Notes: generated by a model from the sequence alone, not told the origin. A stretch of DNA of 64,000 nucleotides from Hymenobacter sp. H14-R3 (GCF_030063445.1 NZ_JASITD010000006.1:124362-188361); one strand, 5' to 3'. Counted from the stretch's first letter, positions 42,801 through 51,187 are shown. Translations and numbers: made by a program.

Positions 42801-45324
42801 GCTTCACCGATAATTCCTGGCGTGTGCTCACCAGGTCGCTCACCTGCTCGATGCCAAACATCACGGCCTGCGTCTGCACCTCGAAGGTGGCCAGGCGGTT
42901 CACGGGCCGGCCCGTTTCGTCAAAAATCGTGGCGAAGGCCACGCCTTCCAGCGTGCCCAGGTCGCGCACGTCGGGTAGGGTATAGTCGGCGGTGCCGCGC
43001 CCGGTGGCGTCGGTTTCGCCCTGGCGCACCTCCTTCTGGAAGCGCTCGGCAATACCCGATATCATGGAGGCGCTGCGCCCCGTGCCGCTGCGCAGCGAAA
43101 ACGAGTAACCGTCGTATTTCGGGGCCGAAAAGGTCTTTTCCTTCAGCGAAAACTCCACCTCAAACTTGCGCCCCACGGCCGGCGGCCCAAACAGGTTCTG
43201 GGCCTGCACGGTGGCCGCCACGGTCTGGCCGGCGCGCAGCACGGCGGGCGCGGCGGCCACGCTCACCTTCAGCCGGTCGGGAATAAACTCCTCCACACTC
43301 ACCTGCTTGGAGGTCAGCAGCACGTCGTTACCAGTCAATACTTCCAGCGAATACAGGCCCGTCATCACGGTGGCGGGCAGAATAAAGCGCGACGCGACCA
43401 CGCCGGTGGCGCTCAGCTTCTCGCCCAGGCTGGCGTATTCCTTGCCGGTGGGCAGCAGCAGGCGCACCTTCACGGGCAGGCCGGCGGCGGGGGTGCGCCA
43501 ATCGTCGGTGCGCACCACCACATTGGTATGAATGGTGTCGCCGGGCCGGTACAAATCGCGGTCGCCGTAGAGAAACGCCTGGTAATGAGCGGCGTTGCTA
43601 GTGAGGCCGCCCACCTCGAAGCGCGAGGTTTCGACCCGGCTCTTGGGCAGGCTGATAAAGGTGAAATCGCTGCCCTGGGTGGCCGTCACCATGCCCAGCT
43701 TGAGGCGGCTACCGGCCACGCTGTCGTAGCGGGCCACGCCCTGGCCGTTGGTGGTGGCGGTGCCCATCACCTGGTTGCTGGTGCTGATGAAGCGCACCGT
43801 GGCCCCGCCCACCGGCCGCGCCGTACGCAGGGAGTTCAGAAACACAACAGCCTCGCCACTAGCGTTTTGGCGCGCAATCATGCCGAGGTCGGTAAAGGTC
43901 ACCAGCTTCTCTTCGCGCAGCCAGAGGTGCTCGGTATCCTGCACCCGTATCACGTACAGGCCCTTGAGCGGGGCGCTGAATTCCAGGTCTTTGAGGTTGA
44001 AATTGAGCAGGTGCATCCCGTTTTGCTTCACCAGGCCGGCCGTGGCGTAGGTGCGGGTGAAGAGCACGTCGCCCCGGTTTTCGAGCTCGTAGTACTGGTA
44101 GCTGTGGTCCACGTATTCGCCATCTTCCCCGCCGCCCTCGTCGCCTTCCTCCCCGCCGCCGCCATCGGAGCCGTACTGCTTGTCGCCGCGCAGCACATCC
44201 TGAATGTTGCTGGCGTAAATCTTGGCCACCGTCACCTGCACATTAGCCACCTCATTGAGGCGCAGGCCGAGGTTACGGCTGCCCATCGCATTCAAATACA
44301 AGGCTTTATCGGAGCTGGCAAAGCTGATACTCGGCTCGCTGTTGCCGAAGCTCACGCTCTGGTTAAAGCTCTCCGTGAGCTGCCCGCCCAGCGCGCCGCG
44401 CAGACCCGGCGTAATTTTTATCTGGTAATCCTTGCCCACCTCAAAGCCGCCGCGCAGCAACAGGCCGCTTTCCAGCGCTTCAATCTCGAACGGCACCGAC
44501 GGCGACACGCTCAGCAGCGGCTGAATATCGGCCACCGACACCGGCTGGTTGGTGAGGATGGTGACCGCGGCCTGGCCGTTGAGCACCTGGCCGGTGAGCT
44601 CGCGCACTTGCAGGGTTTGCTGGTCGGGCACCTCGGCCTCGGCTTGCAGCGGGCCGGCGGTGGGCTGGCTGCCGGCCACGGCTTGCAGGCCGCCGCCAAT
44701 CTCGAAGTGCAGCGGCTGGTTGACATCCACTTCCTGCGTGATGGTGAGGGCCAGCGTGCGGCCTGGCTCGGCGGTGGTGAGGGTGAAGGCGACCGGCCGG
44801 CCGCCCTGGCTCAGCTGCAAAAGCGGGCGCAGGTCGGCGGGCCGCACGGCGTAATTAAACAGCACGTTGGCCCGCAGCTCGGCCCCGCCCGCCCGGCGGC
44901 TGCGCCCATAAAATACCTGCGCAGCCTTGAGCTCCAGAAACGGCGTGTGAAACTTGCTGCGGCTCAGCGTCAGCTTTTGCTTGCCCGAGGGCAGCGTGGC
45001 GCTGCGCAAATTGGCCGAAAACGCCGTGCTGGGCCGAAACGGCTCCAGGGGCGAAAATACCAGCTCGCGCCCGTCGTTCATCCACTTAAACTTGCCCTTG
45101 ATAGCGGGCTCAAACTGCACGTAGCGCGTAGTATCCCAGCGGTTTACCTGGCTGGCGTTTACCACGGGCTCGTCGAAGCTGAACACCAGGTTCTGGTACG
45201 GGTCAATCTCCTCACCGGCCGCCTGGGCCTGAGCATCGGCCTGCGTTTGCGCGTCTTTTTTAGAGCAGGAAAACGTGGCGAGTAAGGCCAGCAGTAGAAG
45301 CGGTAACAGGCGGCGTTGGCGCAT
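39817..45324 (-). CDS. Alpha-2-macroglobulin family lipoprotein
   Basis: 1835 residues. Lipoprotein signal peptide with Cys20 (LLATFSCSKK), an acidic/Gln-rich linker, a series of macroglobulin-like beta domains (about 60-1150), and an alpha-solenoid region with the thioester motif GCLEQ (Cys1371, Glu1373, Gln1374) in YPYGCLEQTVSAAFP, followed by helical repeats. Bacterial alpha-2-macroglobulins trap foreign proteases in the envelope, with the thioester binding the attacker. The Cys suggests a real trap rather than the thioester-less MagD type. An Asp/Glu/Gly-rich insert (about residues 385-410) interrupts one domain. The stretch 41430-41640 has lower G+C and different codon use. No pbpC is adjacent. 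Confidence 0.93.
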   Translation of the reverse strand: MRQRRLLPLLLLALLATFSCSKKDAQTQADAQAQAAGEEIDPYQNLVFSFDEPVVNASQVNRWDTTRYVQFEPAIKGKFKWMNDGRELVFSPLEPFRPSTAFSANLRSATLPSGKQKLTLSRSKFHTPFLELKAAQVFYGRSRRAGGAELRANVLFNYAVRPADLRPLLQLSQGGRPVAFTLTTAEPGRTLALTITQEVDVNQPLHFEIGGGLQAVAGSQPTAGPLQAEAEVPDQQTLQVRELTGQVLNGQAAVTILTNQPVSVADIQPLLSVSPSVPFEIEALESGLLLRGGFEVGKDYQIKITPGLRGALGGQLTESFNQSVSFGNSEPSISFASSDKALYLNAMGSRNLGLRLNEVANVQVTVAKIYASNIQDVLRGDKQYGSDGGGGEEGDEGGGEDGEYVDHSYQYYELENRGDVLFTRTYATAGLVKQNGMHLLNFNLKDLEFSAPLKGLYVIRVQDTEHLWLREEKLVTFTDLGMIARQNASGEAVVFLNSLRTARPVGGATVRFISTSNQVMGTATTNGQGVARYDSVAGSRLKLGMVTATQGSDFTFISLPKSRVETSRFEVGGLTSNAAHYQAFLYGDRDLYRPGDTIHTNVVVRTDDWRTPAAGLPVKVRLLLPTGKEYASLGEKLSATGVVASRFILPATVMTGLYSLEVLTGNDVLLTSKQVSVEEFIPDRLKVSVAAAPAVLRAGQTVAATVQAQNLFGPPAVGRKFEVEFSLKEKTFSAPKYDGYSFSLRSGTGRSASMISGIAERFQKEVRQGETDATGRGTADYTLPDVRDLGTLEGVAFATIFDETGRPVNRLATFEVQTQAVMFGIEQVSDLVSTRQELSVKLAALTPAGRPVQAEAQVQVVRLLWETVLERQGGRLVYNSQKREQVLQNQGVMVDANSALTFTPTYSGEYEIRLSRPGAGTYVAAHFYAYGNGDTAGNSFEVNNEGEVTIEADKPKYEPGETAQLLLKTPFPGRVLITVERNRVFEHFYVDTDQKSAKVRVPIRPGYAPNVYITATAIRPITDNSLPLTVARGFVPLIVEKPSTHLPVALTVAAKSRSQTFQTIEVRTAPRAQVTLAVVDEGILQRKNYQTPDPYGYFYQKRALEVSAFDIYPFLLPELGSSSSGGDAADMAKRTSPVPSRRVKLVAMWSGLLTADASGLVRYKIRVPQFSGALRVMAVAYKDDAFGNAEQTMKVADPVVISTALPRFMSPGDTIDVPVTLTNTTKNQIFAKVVKQLSGPLVSAEPEVVGPHGIRYIPEEWIVPLRPGAEYRQLFHVSAKGVGNGTVKVVVTGVKGTTETFSETIEIPIRPASPLEMRTGSGEATASAPATLNLRTDFLPSSQHSKLVLSRSPLTQFAKDLSYLLDYPYGCLEQTVSAAFPQLYFGDLATTLAQKTGTGRKAQRYNPNYNVQEAIRKIESMQLYNGSLSYWPGGDYDNWWATAYAAHFLIEAKQAGFAVNQSTLNKVLSYLQLRLKKRETEAYQYFTVDGLARQRIIAKREITYSLYVLALAGRQDAVALNYYKANRPLLTPDARFLLASTFALGGQQRAFREVLPTQFTAEKSSRELGGSFSSPIRDEALALNALLEADPTNPQVASIARQLSRQMKTAPYLNTQERAFGLLALGKIARKSLASTAVATLFADGKEIGKFDGKDLTVNNVTNRKLTIKASGAGTLYYFWEAEGISAGGQVREEDSYLKVRRQFLTRTGQPVGAAGIRQNDLVVVKLTIQAADAAGEVKNVAITDLLPAGLEIENPRLGVTREIAFVANADQPDYLDVRDDRLNIFTTVTTKPKVFYYLVRAVSKGTFKLGPVSADAMYNAEYHSYNGAGTVRVR

Positions 45325-45395
45325 AGCAGAGGAGTAGGTGAGCGGTGCGTGAAAGGTAGGGCATTGGTAGCTAAAAAGCAGAACTGCTAGCGTTT

Positions 45396-45500
45396 AAAGA
45401 ACGTCATGCTGAACGCAGTGAAGCATCTCGCTCGCGCCGCTGGGTTGGTAAGCCAGTGGCGCGGTAGAGATGCTTCACTGCGTTCAGCATGACGTTCTTT
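45396..45500. repeat. Intergenic palindromic element, family A (perfect arms)
   Basis: Perfect 34-base arms (45396-45429 and 45467-45500) starting AAAGAACGTCATGCTGAACG. The 37-base interior folds further (GCGCCGCTGG against CCAGTGGCGC), leaving an apex GGGTTGGTAAGCC (45442-45454). A-tract and T-tract at the ends resemble a bidirectional terminator, yet it lies between divergent genes. Confidence 0.9.
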
Positions 45501-45529
45501 ACAGTGCTCATTGATGCCGAGTCCCTGCC

Positions 45530-46438
45530 ATGCTTTCCCACCCGCACGAAGTGTTCCTAGAAGTGGCTCAGCGCCTGAGCTTTACCAAAGCCGGGCAGGC
45601 GCTGTTCATTAGCCAGTCGGCCGTGAGCAAGCAGGTAAAGGCCCTGGAGGAGCACTACCAAACCGGCCTCTTCGAGCGGCTGGGCGGCAGCGTGCAACTC
45701 ACGCCGGCCGGCCAGAAGCTGTACCAGAAGCTCTTGCAGGCCAAGCAGTTGCAGCAAGAGCTTCAGCAGGAGATGAGCGAGCTGAGCCCGGCCTTTGCCC
45801 CGGCCGTGCACTTGCTGCTGGGGGCCAGCACCACCATTTCGCTCTACGTGCTGCCGGCCGTGGTGGCGGCCTACCTGCGCCAGCACCCGCAGCACCAGCT
45901 CAGCCTCAAAAACCGCAACAGCGACAACATCCTGCGGGCGCTGCTCGACCACGAAATCGAGCTAGGCATCATCGAAGGCATTCACAAAGTCAGCAACGTT
46001 ACCTATACGCCGCTGCTCACCGACGAGGTGGTGGCCGTGTGCGCCGCCGACAACCCACTGGCCGGCCGCGAGCTGGTAGTCAGCGACTTGCTCAGCATTC
46101 CGCTGGCCCTGCGCGAGGTGGGCTCCGGCACGCTCGCCGTGCTGGAAGAAGCGCTGGCCAAACACCAGCTGCGGCTGGCTGCCCTGCCGGTGCGGGTACG
46201 CATGGGCGGCACCGAGGCCCTCAAAAATTTCGTGCGCGTGGAGGCCACCTGCCTGGCTTTTTTGCCCCGACAGGCGGTGGTGAAAGAGCTGGCCAGCGGC
46301 GAGCTGGCGGCCGTAAAAATCAAGGACTTGTTTTTAGAAAGGAAATTCAATTTCATTCAGCGTAAGGGCACCGAGAACAACGGGCCGTACCGCGATTTCC
46401 TGCGCTTCACCCAGCGCTACTATTCCGCTAAGGAATAG
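45530..46438 (+). CDS. LysR-family transcriptional regulator
   Basis: 302 residues. The N-terminal winged helix-turn-helix (about 5-62: VFLEVAQRLSFTKAGQALFISQSAVSKQVKALEE region) is canonical for LysR. It is followed by the linker helix and a two-lobed effector domain (about 90-295). The domain resembles the CysB/CysL/CbbR-like group, but the ligand cannot be read. It precedes a threonine synthase gene on the same strand by 65 bases and is divergent from the alpha-2-macroglobulin gene, so either could be a target (inference). Confidence 0.93.
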   Translation: MLSHPHEVFLEVAQRLSFTKAGQALFISQSAVSKQVKALEEHYQTGLFERLGGSVQLTPAGQKLYQKLLQAKQLQQELQQEMSELSPAFAPAVHLLLGASTTISLYVLPAVVAAYLRQHPQHQLSLKNRNSDNILRALLDHEIELGIIEGIHKVSNVTYTPLLTDEVVAVCAADNPLAGRELVVSDLLSIPLALREVGSGTLAVLEEALAKHQLRLAALPVRVRMGGTEALKNFVRVEATCLAFLPRQAVVKELASGELAAVKIKDLFLERKFNFIQRKGTENNGPYRDFLRFTQRYYSAKE

Positions 46439-46491
46439 GCTATGCGAAAACACCATTTCGCGCAGGCATAGCAACCGGTTGGCGCCCGCCA

Positions 46492-46499
46492 GACCTTTG
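46492..46499 (+). promoter_or_regulatory. -7 element four bases before threonine synthase ATG (GACCTTTG)
   Basis: GACCTTTGC then TGC and ATG. With the phylum's usual start-site spacing, transcription would begin at the start codon itself. Confidence 0.5.
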
Positions 46500-46503
46500 C
46501 TGC

Positions 46504-47709
46504 ATGAACCAAGTAGCCACGTCCTCCCAATCGCGGGTCAATGCCCTGCACTGCGCCAAATGCGGCGCGGCCTACTCGCCCTTTCAGCTGCAGGCGGTGT
46601 CATCGTGCTGCCAGCAGCCCCTGGTGGCCCACTACAGCCTGCGCCAGCCGCTCAGCCGCGAGGAAGGTATCGACCTGGCCGACAACTCGATGTGGCGCTA
46701 CGGCGCGCTGCTGCCCTTGCTCGATGAGGCCAACAAAGTGACCCTGGGCGAAGGCATGACGCCCCTGCTCAAGCTGCCGCGCCTGGCGGGCCACTATGGG
46801 TTCGACGCGCTTTTCATCAAAGACGAAGGCACGAACCCCACCGGTTCGTTCAAGGCGCGGGGCCTGAGCATGGCCATTTCCAAAGCCAAAGAGCTGGGCG
46901 TGACGGGCTGCATCATCCCCACGGCCGGCAACGCGGGTGTGGCCATGGCCGCCTACTGCGCCCGCGGCGGCCTGGCCGCCACCGTGGTTATGCCGCGCCA
47001 CACGCCCGAGGCCTTCAAGGAAGAATGCTATTGGTATGGTGCTCAGGTAGAGCTGGTTGACGGCCTCATTAACGACTGCGCGGCCCGCGTGCGCCAACTC
47101 AACGCCGGCGGCAAGCTGCTCGATATCTCGACCCTTAAGGAGCCCTACCGCCTCGAAGGTAAGAAAACGATGGGCTACGAAATAGCCGAGCAAATGGGCT
47201 GGCAGCTGCCCGACGTGCTGTTGTACCCCGCCGGCGGCGGCACCGGCCTCATCGGCATCTGGAAGGCGTTTCAGGAGATGAAATCCCTCGGCTGGCTGGC
47301 TCCCGAAACTAAGCTGCCCCGCATGGTGGCCGTGCAGGCCGAAAACTGCTGCCCGCTGCTCGAAACCTACCTCGGCCGCCAGCCCAACTGCCACGCCTAC
47401 ACCGGTCGCCCCTCCCTGGCCAATGGCCTGGCCGTGCCCCGCCCCTTAGGTGAACCCTTGATGCTAAACGTATTACGCGAATCAAACGGCACCGTAGTAG
47501 CCATCAGCGAGGAAGACATGCTGGAGGGAATGCGCCACCTGGGCCGCCACGAGGGCATGTTCGTAGCCCCCGAGGGCGCGGCCGTTTGGATGGCCGCCCG
47601 CCAGCTATTAGCCAGCGGCTGGCTGCACGCCGACGAGCGCATTCTGCTCCTCAACACCGGCAACAGCCAAAAATACATGAGCAACGTGGCCGGCCGCGCC
47701 TGGGCCTAG
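46504..47709 (+). CDS. thrC: Threonine synthase (PLP-dependent)
   Basis: 401 residues. Converts O-phosphohomoserine to threonine in the cytoplasm. The N-terminus has a rubredoxin-like zinc site (Cys17, Cys20, Cys35/36). The PLP lysine is Lys117 in NPTGSFKARG. The phosphate loop is PAGGGTGLIG, with NAGVAMAAYCARGG after the Lys. It belongs to the longer class with a zinc ribbon. No other threonine-pathway gene is nearby. A promoter element only four bases before the ATG predicts a leaderless transcript. Confidence 0.95.
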   Translation: MNQVATSSQSRVNALHCAKCGAAYSPFQLQAVSSCCQQPLVAHYSLRQPLSREEGIDLADNSMWRYGALLPLLDEANKVTLGEGMTPLLKLPRLAGHYGFDALFIKDEGTNPTGSFKARGLSMAISKAKELGVTGCIIPTAGNAGVAMAAYCARGGLAATVVMPRHTPEAFKEECYWYGAQVELVDGLINDCAARVRQLNAGGKLLDISTLKEPYRLEGKKTMGYEIAEQMGWQLPDVLLYPAGGGTGLIGIWKAFQEMKSLGWLAPETKLPRMVAVQAENCCPLLETYLGRQPNCHAYTGRPSLANGLAVPRPLGEPLMLNVLRESNGTVVAISEEDMLEGMRHLGRHEGMFVAPEGAAVWMAARQLLASGWLHADERILLLNTGNSQKYMSNVAGRAWA

Positions 47710-47711
47710 CA

Positions 47712-47824
47712 CAGTAGCGCGAAGCTTTCGCTTCGTGCGCGAGCGCAGCGAGCATCGTTGTTCGCGCCGTGCGGTGCCGCCTGCTCGCTGTGCTCGCGCA
47801 CGAAGCGGAAGCTTCGCGCTACTG
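47712..47824. repeat. Intergenic palindromic element, family D (long)
   Basis: Arms of 43 bases (47712-47754 and 47782-47824) with two mismatches; outer word CAGTAGCGCGAAGCTT. The inner part GCGCAGCGAGCATCGT and the apex match the element 23682-23790. It begins 2 bases after the thrC stop codon and ends 3 bases before the next gene's promoter element. Confidence 0.87.
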
Positions 47825-47827
47825 CCC

Positions 47828-47835
47828 GACCTTTG
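47828..47835 (+). promoter_or_regulatory. -7 element four bases before glycosyltransferase ATG (GACCTTTG)
   Basis: GACCTTTG, then CGGC, then ATG at 47840. Same geometry as at 46492 and 59442. It lies directly at the edge of a palindromic element. Confidence 0.5.
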
Positions 47836-47839
47836 CGGC

Positions 47840-49729
47840 ATGCGCATTCTGCACGTATTGTCCGCCAACTTCTTCGCTGGCTCGGTAGCCTACGCCGTTG
47901 CCCTGGCCGAGGCTCACCACCGCGCCGGCCACCAAGTATGGCTGGCCTCCGACGCGGCGGCCCTGCCCACGGTGGCCGCCCAGGTGCAGCTGCCTATCAG
48001 CCAGCGTAAGTACGGCCAGCGGCTGCGCAATATCAGGGCGCTGCGCCAACTGGTGAAAACGTACAATATTGACGTGGTGCACGCCCATTCGCGGGCCGCC
48101 AGCTGGGTAAGCTACTTCGCTTTAAAGGGCCTGAAAGTGCCGTTGGTGAGCACTGCGCACGGCCGCCAGCACCTGCACGCATCTACTTCATTATTTGATG
48201 TTTATGGGCAAAAGGTAATTGCTATCTGCGAAAACCTGGCGCAGCACCTGCGCGAAGAAGTGAAGATGTCCCCCACCAAAATAGTGGTGGTACCCAATGG
48301 CATAGCGTTTGAGAAAGAGGAATTAAAAATTAAAAAGGAAGAATTAAAAATAAATAACGCTGAGCACGCCAAGGCGCCAACAGCCGTTTTTACTTCTCTC
48401 CGCGTGGCCTTTATCGGCCGCTTCAACGGGCCTAAGGGCGAGCGGGCGGCGGCCCTGCTGCAACACGTGTTTCCGGCGCTGCTGCAAGAGTTTGCGCAGT
48501 TGCGCGTTGCCCTCATCGGCGGCGAATTGGAGCAGCTGCCCGCCGCCGGCAAAGCGGTCCTGGTGCAGCTGCAAAGCCAGTATGGCGAGCGGGTTGAAGT
48601 AGTAGGCTTTACGGATGACGTGACCGGCTGGCTGCGTAAAATCGACCTCGTTATCGGGGCCGGGCGGGTGGTGATGGAAGCCCTGGGCGAGGGCCGCGCC
48701 GCGCTGGCGCTGGGCGAGGCCCTCTACGCCGGCCCCGTCACGCTGGCCAACTACGCCGAGGCGGCGGCCTCCAACTTTGGCGATATTCTGTCCCGGCTGC
48801 AACCCGGGGCGGGCTTTGACCCCGCCCTGTTACTGGCCAATGCGCAGGCCTTTCTGCGGCAGCCCTACCGAATAGCCCCCGCCTTGCAGCAGCGCGTGCG
48901 CCACGACTACGACCTGGTCCGCGTGGCGGCGCGTGTGCTGGCTGTGTACGAGTCGGCGCGCATGGCGCTGGCCGTGCCCGACTTCATGCCGGTGCTCATG
49001 TACCACAAAATCCCGGATGCGGCCATCGCCACCAAGCACCAGATATTCGTCACGAAGGAGCATTTTACCAAGCACCTGGCGTATTTCAAAAGCCACGCTA
49101 TCAGCCCGATAACCTTCCAGGATTACCAGGATTTTGCCAGTGGCCGCCGGCCGCTGGCCGAGTTTCCGCGCCGGCCCATCGTGCTCACCTTCGATGATGG
49201 CTACCTCGATAACTACACCAACCTGCTGCCGCTGATGCAGCAGTACGGCTACCGGGGCGTCATGTATTTGCTCGGCGATTTTGAGGTGCGCTACAACCAG
49301 TGGGACCTCGCCACCGACCCCACCGAGCCCCGCGCCGAGCTAATGGATACCGCTCAGAAACAAGCATTTGTGGCGGCCGGCTGGGAAATCGGGGCGCACA
49401 CCCAAACCCACGCCCACCTCACCCAGCTGCCCCCCGCCGAAGCCGCCGCCGAAATCGCCGCCAGCAAAGCCGCCCTGGAGCAGCGCCTAGGCACCGAAAT
49501 CAGCTCCTTCGCCTATCCCTACGGCGACCTCGATGCCACCACCAAGGCGCTGGTGGCCGAAGCTGGTTTCCGCTTCGCCGTGGCCACCGACACGGGCGGC
49601 CTGCATCTGGAAGACGACCGGATGCAGATTTTCCGCATCAACATATTTCCGCACGAAACGGCCAGCAGCCTGTTCAAAAAAACGTCCTCCTGGTACCGGC
49701 GCTACTACCGCTGGAAGCGCAAGAAGTAG
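47840..49729 (+). CDS. GT4-type glycosyltransferase fused to NodB-type polysaccharide deacetylase
   Basis: 629 residues from the ATG at 47840 (MRILHVLSANFFAGSV). The N-terminal 370 residues form a GT-B glycosyltransferase: HAHSRAASWVSYFA, STAHGRQHLH, and a donor-site-like EALGEGRAALALGEALYAG. A polysaccharide deacetylase domain follows (about 380-629) with IVLTFDDGYLDN (catalytic/metal Asp pair near 451-452) and GAHTQTHAHL (metal His). The fusion probably adds and deacetylates a sugar of an envelope or exopolysaccharide. Residues about 157-172 (EELKIKKEELKINN) come from an AT-rich stretch at 48310-48358, between the two GT-B lobes. A 35-codon upstream extension is repeat-encoded and rejected. 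Confidence 0.88.
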   Translation: MRILHVLSANFFAGSVAYAVALAEAHHRAGHQVWLASDAAALPTVAAQVQLPISQRKYGQRLRNIRALRQLVKTYNIDVVHAHSRAASWVSYFALKGLKVPLVSTAHGRQHLHASTSLFDVYGQKVIAICENLAQHLREEVKMSPTKIVVVPNGIAFEKEELKIKKEELKINNAEHAKAPTAVFTSLRVAFIGRFNGPKGERAAALLQHVFPALLQEFAQLRVALIGGELEQLPAAGKAVLVQLQSQYGERVEVVGFTDDVTGWLRKIDLVIGAGRVVMEALGEGRAALALGEALYAGPVTLANYAEAAASNFGDILSRLQPGAGFDPALLLANAQAFLRQPYRIAPALQQRVRHDYDLVRVAARVLAVYESARMALAVPDFMPVLMYHKIPDAAIATKHQIFVTKEHFTKHLAYFKSHAISPITFQDYQDFASGRRPLAEFPRRPIVLTFDDGYLDNYTNLLPLMQQYGYRGVMYLLGDFEVRYNQWDLATDPTEPRAELMDTAQKQAFVAAGWEIGAHTQTHAHLTQLPPAEAAAEIAASKAALEQRLGTEISSFAYPYGDLDATTKALVAEAGFRFAVATDTGGLHLEDDRMQIFRINIFPHETASSLFKKTSSWYRRYYRWKRKK

Positions 49730-49742
49730 CCCGCCTGCCGCG

Positions 49743-50789
49743 CTACCCCACCTGCGGTACGCGCCGGTTCATCACCCGAAACCAGAGCGGCGGAATGGTG
49801 GCCAGCAGCATCATGCCGGGGTAGCCGGTGGGCATTTGGGGGCTGGTCGGGTGGAAGCGCAGCGTTTGGTAGGGCCGGGCGGCCTGGTAGTGGTGGTCGG
49901 AGTGGCGCGTGAGCTCATAGAGCACAATGCGGCCCAGCAGGTGCTCCGAGTTCCAGGAGTGGTGGGGCTGCACGCGCTCGTAGAGGCCCTCGGCGGTGCG
50001 GCGGCGCTGTAAGCCGTAGTGTTCCACGTAGTTAACCAGCTGTAATATTACTACGCCCACTACGGCCGCGCCCAGCCAGGCCAGCAGAGCCGCTAGCCCA
50101 AACAGGCTCAGGACCAAACCCATTGCCACCGCCTGCGCCAGCAGAAAGCCCAGCAACTGGTTGCGGCCCGACCACACCCGCCGCCCGGCGCGGCGCAGGC
50201 GGGTGGCCTCCAGCTGCCCGGCCGAGCGATATTCGCCGGCCAGGACGCGGGGCAGAAAGGCCCAGAAAGGCTCGTGCAGGCGCGAGGTGGCGGGGTCGAG
50301 GGGCGTGGCCACGTGGCGGTGGTGCCCCCGGTTGTGGGCAATGAAAAAATGCAGGTATAAGCAGCTCAGCAGCAGCACCAACGCCAGGCGCTGCTCAGCG
50401 GGGCGGCTACGGTGGCCCAGCTCGTGCGCCACGTTAATACCCAGCGCCGCCAGGCAAATGCCCATCGTCACGATGGCCCCGGCCGTGGCCGCCGGCCCAA
50501 AAGACCCGCTGTGCACGCGTAGCAAAAAGTACCCCAGCAGCGCCAACAGCAGCGGCACATTGAGGTACAGCAGCCCGTCGAAAAAAAGGGAGCGGCGGCC
50601 CTTGGGGTCGGCTGGCGCATGGGCGCGGGGCGGCGCGGGGCGCACCAGCCACTCCAGAAGCGGCATCAGGCCGAAGGTGCAGGCCGGCGCGGCCCACGCC
50701 CAAGCCCCGCCCAGGCGCAGGCCCAGGAAGGCAGTGGCGGGCAGCACGTAGGCCACTAGGTAGCGCAGGTCGCGGGCGGGCAGGAGCAT
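49743..50789 (-). CDS. AlkB-type alkane 1-monooxygenase-like membrane hydroxylase
   Basis: 348 residues from the ATG at 50789. Several membrane helices and the histidine boxes of the AlkB family: NVAHELGHR, HNRGHHRHVATPLDPAT and LTRHSDHHYQAARPYQ. These bind the di-iron centre that hydroxylates alkanes or related acyl chains with a rubredoxin partner. No rubredoxin or regulator gene is adjacent. It is convergent with the fusion glycosyltransferase gene, with 13 bases between stop codons. The longer open frame upstream (54 codons) runs through a TAGCTGTTAGC-type repeat and is not used. Confidence 0.9.
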   Translation of the reverse strand: MLLPARDLRYLVAYVLPATAFLGLRLGGAWAWAAPACTFGLMPLLEWLVRPAPPRAHAPADPKGRRSLFFDGLLYLNVPLLLALLGYFLLRVHSGSFGPAATAGAIVTMGICLAALGINVAHELGHRSRPAEQRLALVLLLSCLYLHFFIAHNRGHHRHVATPLDPATSRLHEPFWAFLPRVLAGEYRSAGQLEATRLRRAGRRVWSGRNQLLGFLLAQAVAMGLVLSLFGLAALLAWLGAAVVGVVILQLVNYVEHYGLQRRRTAEGLYERVQPHHSWNSEHLLGRIVLYELTRHSDHHYQAARPYQTLRFHPTSPQMPTGYPGMMLLATIPPLWFRVMNRRVPQVG

Positions 50790-50796
50790 AATTAGG

Positions 50797-50832
50797 AAGC
50801 TAGTAGCTTTTAGCTGCTGGCTGGTAGCTTTT
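50797..50832. repeat. Single arm of a TAGCTGTTAGC-type repeat upstream of the AlkB gene
   Basis: AGCTTTTAGCTGCTGGCTG is nearly identical to the left arm of the element at the truB start. No matching right arm is found here. It begins 8 bases before the ATG. Confidence 0.55.
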
Positions 50833-51187
50833 ATTCTGGTTAACAGGAGGTTGTGGGTAAGGCGATGGCAGGTTGATTCCGCTTGACTACTATTCGACAG
50901 GTACTGGGCGGGCTGCCGGGGTTGAGTCCGCTGTCCGCCCAACGCCGCCATTCGGCCATTGCCCCACCCTGGAAAGGATGATTGACTGGGCGAAATACGG
51001 TGAGTATTTTCGCATTACCTAATCTGTACAGCGCCCGCTAAAGTCCTTTTAGATATTTGTTAACTACTTGATAATAAATAGTATAACTAGTTAAAAAATC
51101 CCCGCTAAAGTCTGTCTCGGCAAACAATAAAGTGGGGGCGCTGGTAGCCTTGGCCCAGGAGTAACCAGGGCAGCGGCCGGCCACGCG
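50833..51187. other. Intergenic region with an AT-rich core between direct repeats
   Basis: No gene seen. CCCGCTAAAGTC occurs twice in direct orientation (51034-51045 and 51101-51112), and the DNA between is strongly AT-rich with TTAACTACTTG. It may be a promoter, a control region or the scar of a small element; nothing decides. Confidence 0.4.

Noticed and set aside
43528..45285. Long plus-strand open frame (585 codons) opposite the alpha-2-macroglobulin gene
   Set aside because: It is the antisense shadow of a real high-G+C gene. It is rich in Ala, Gly, His, Arg and Val without any domain, signal or start context.
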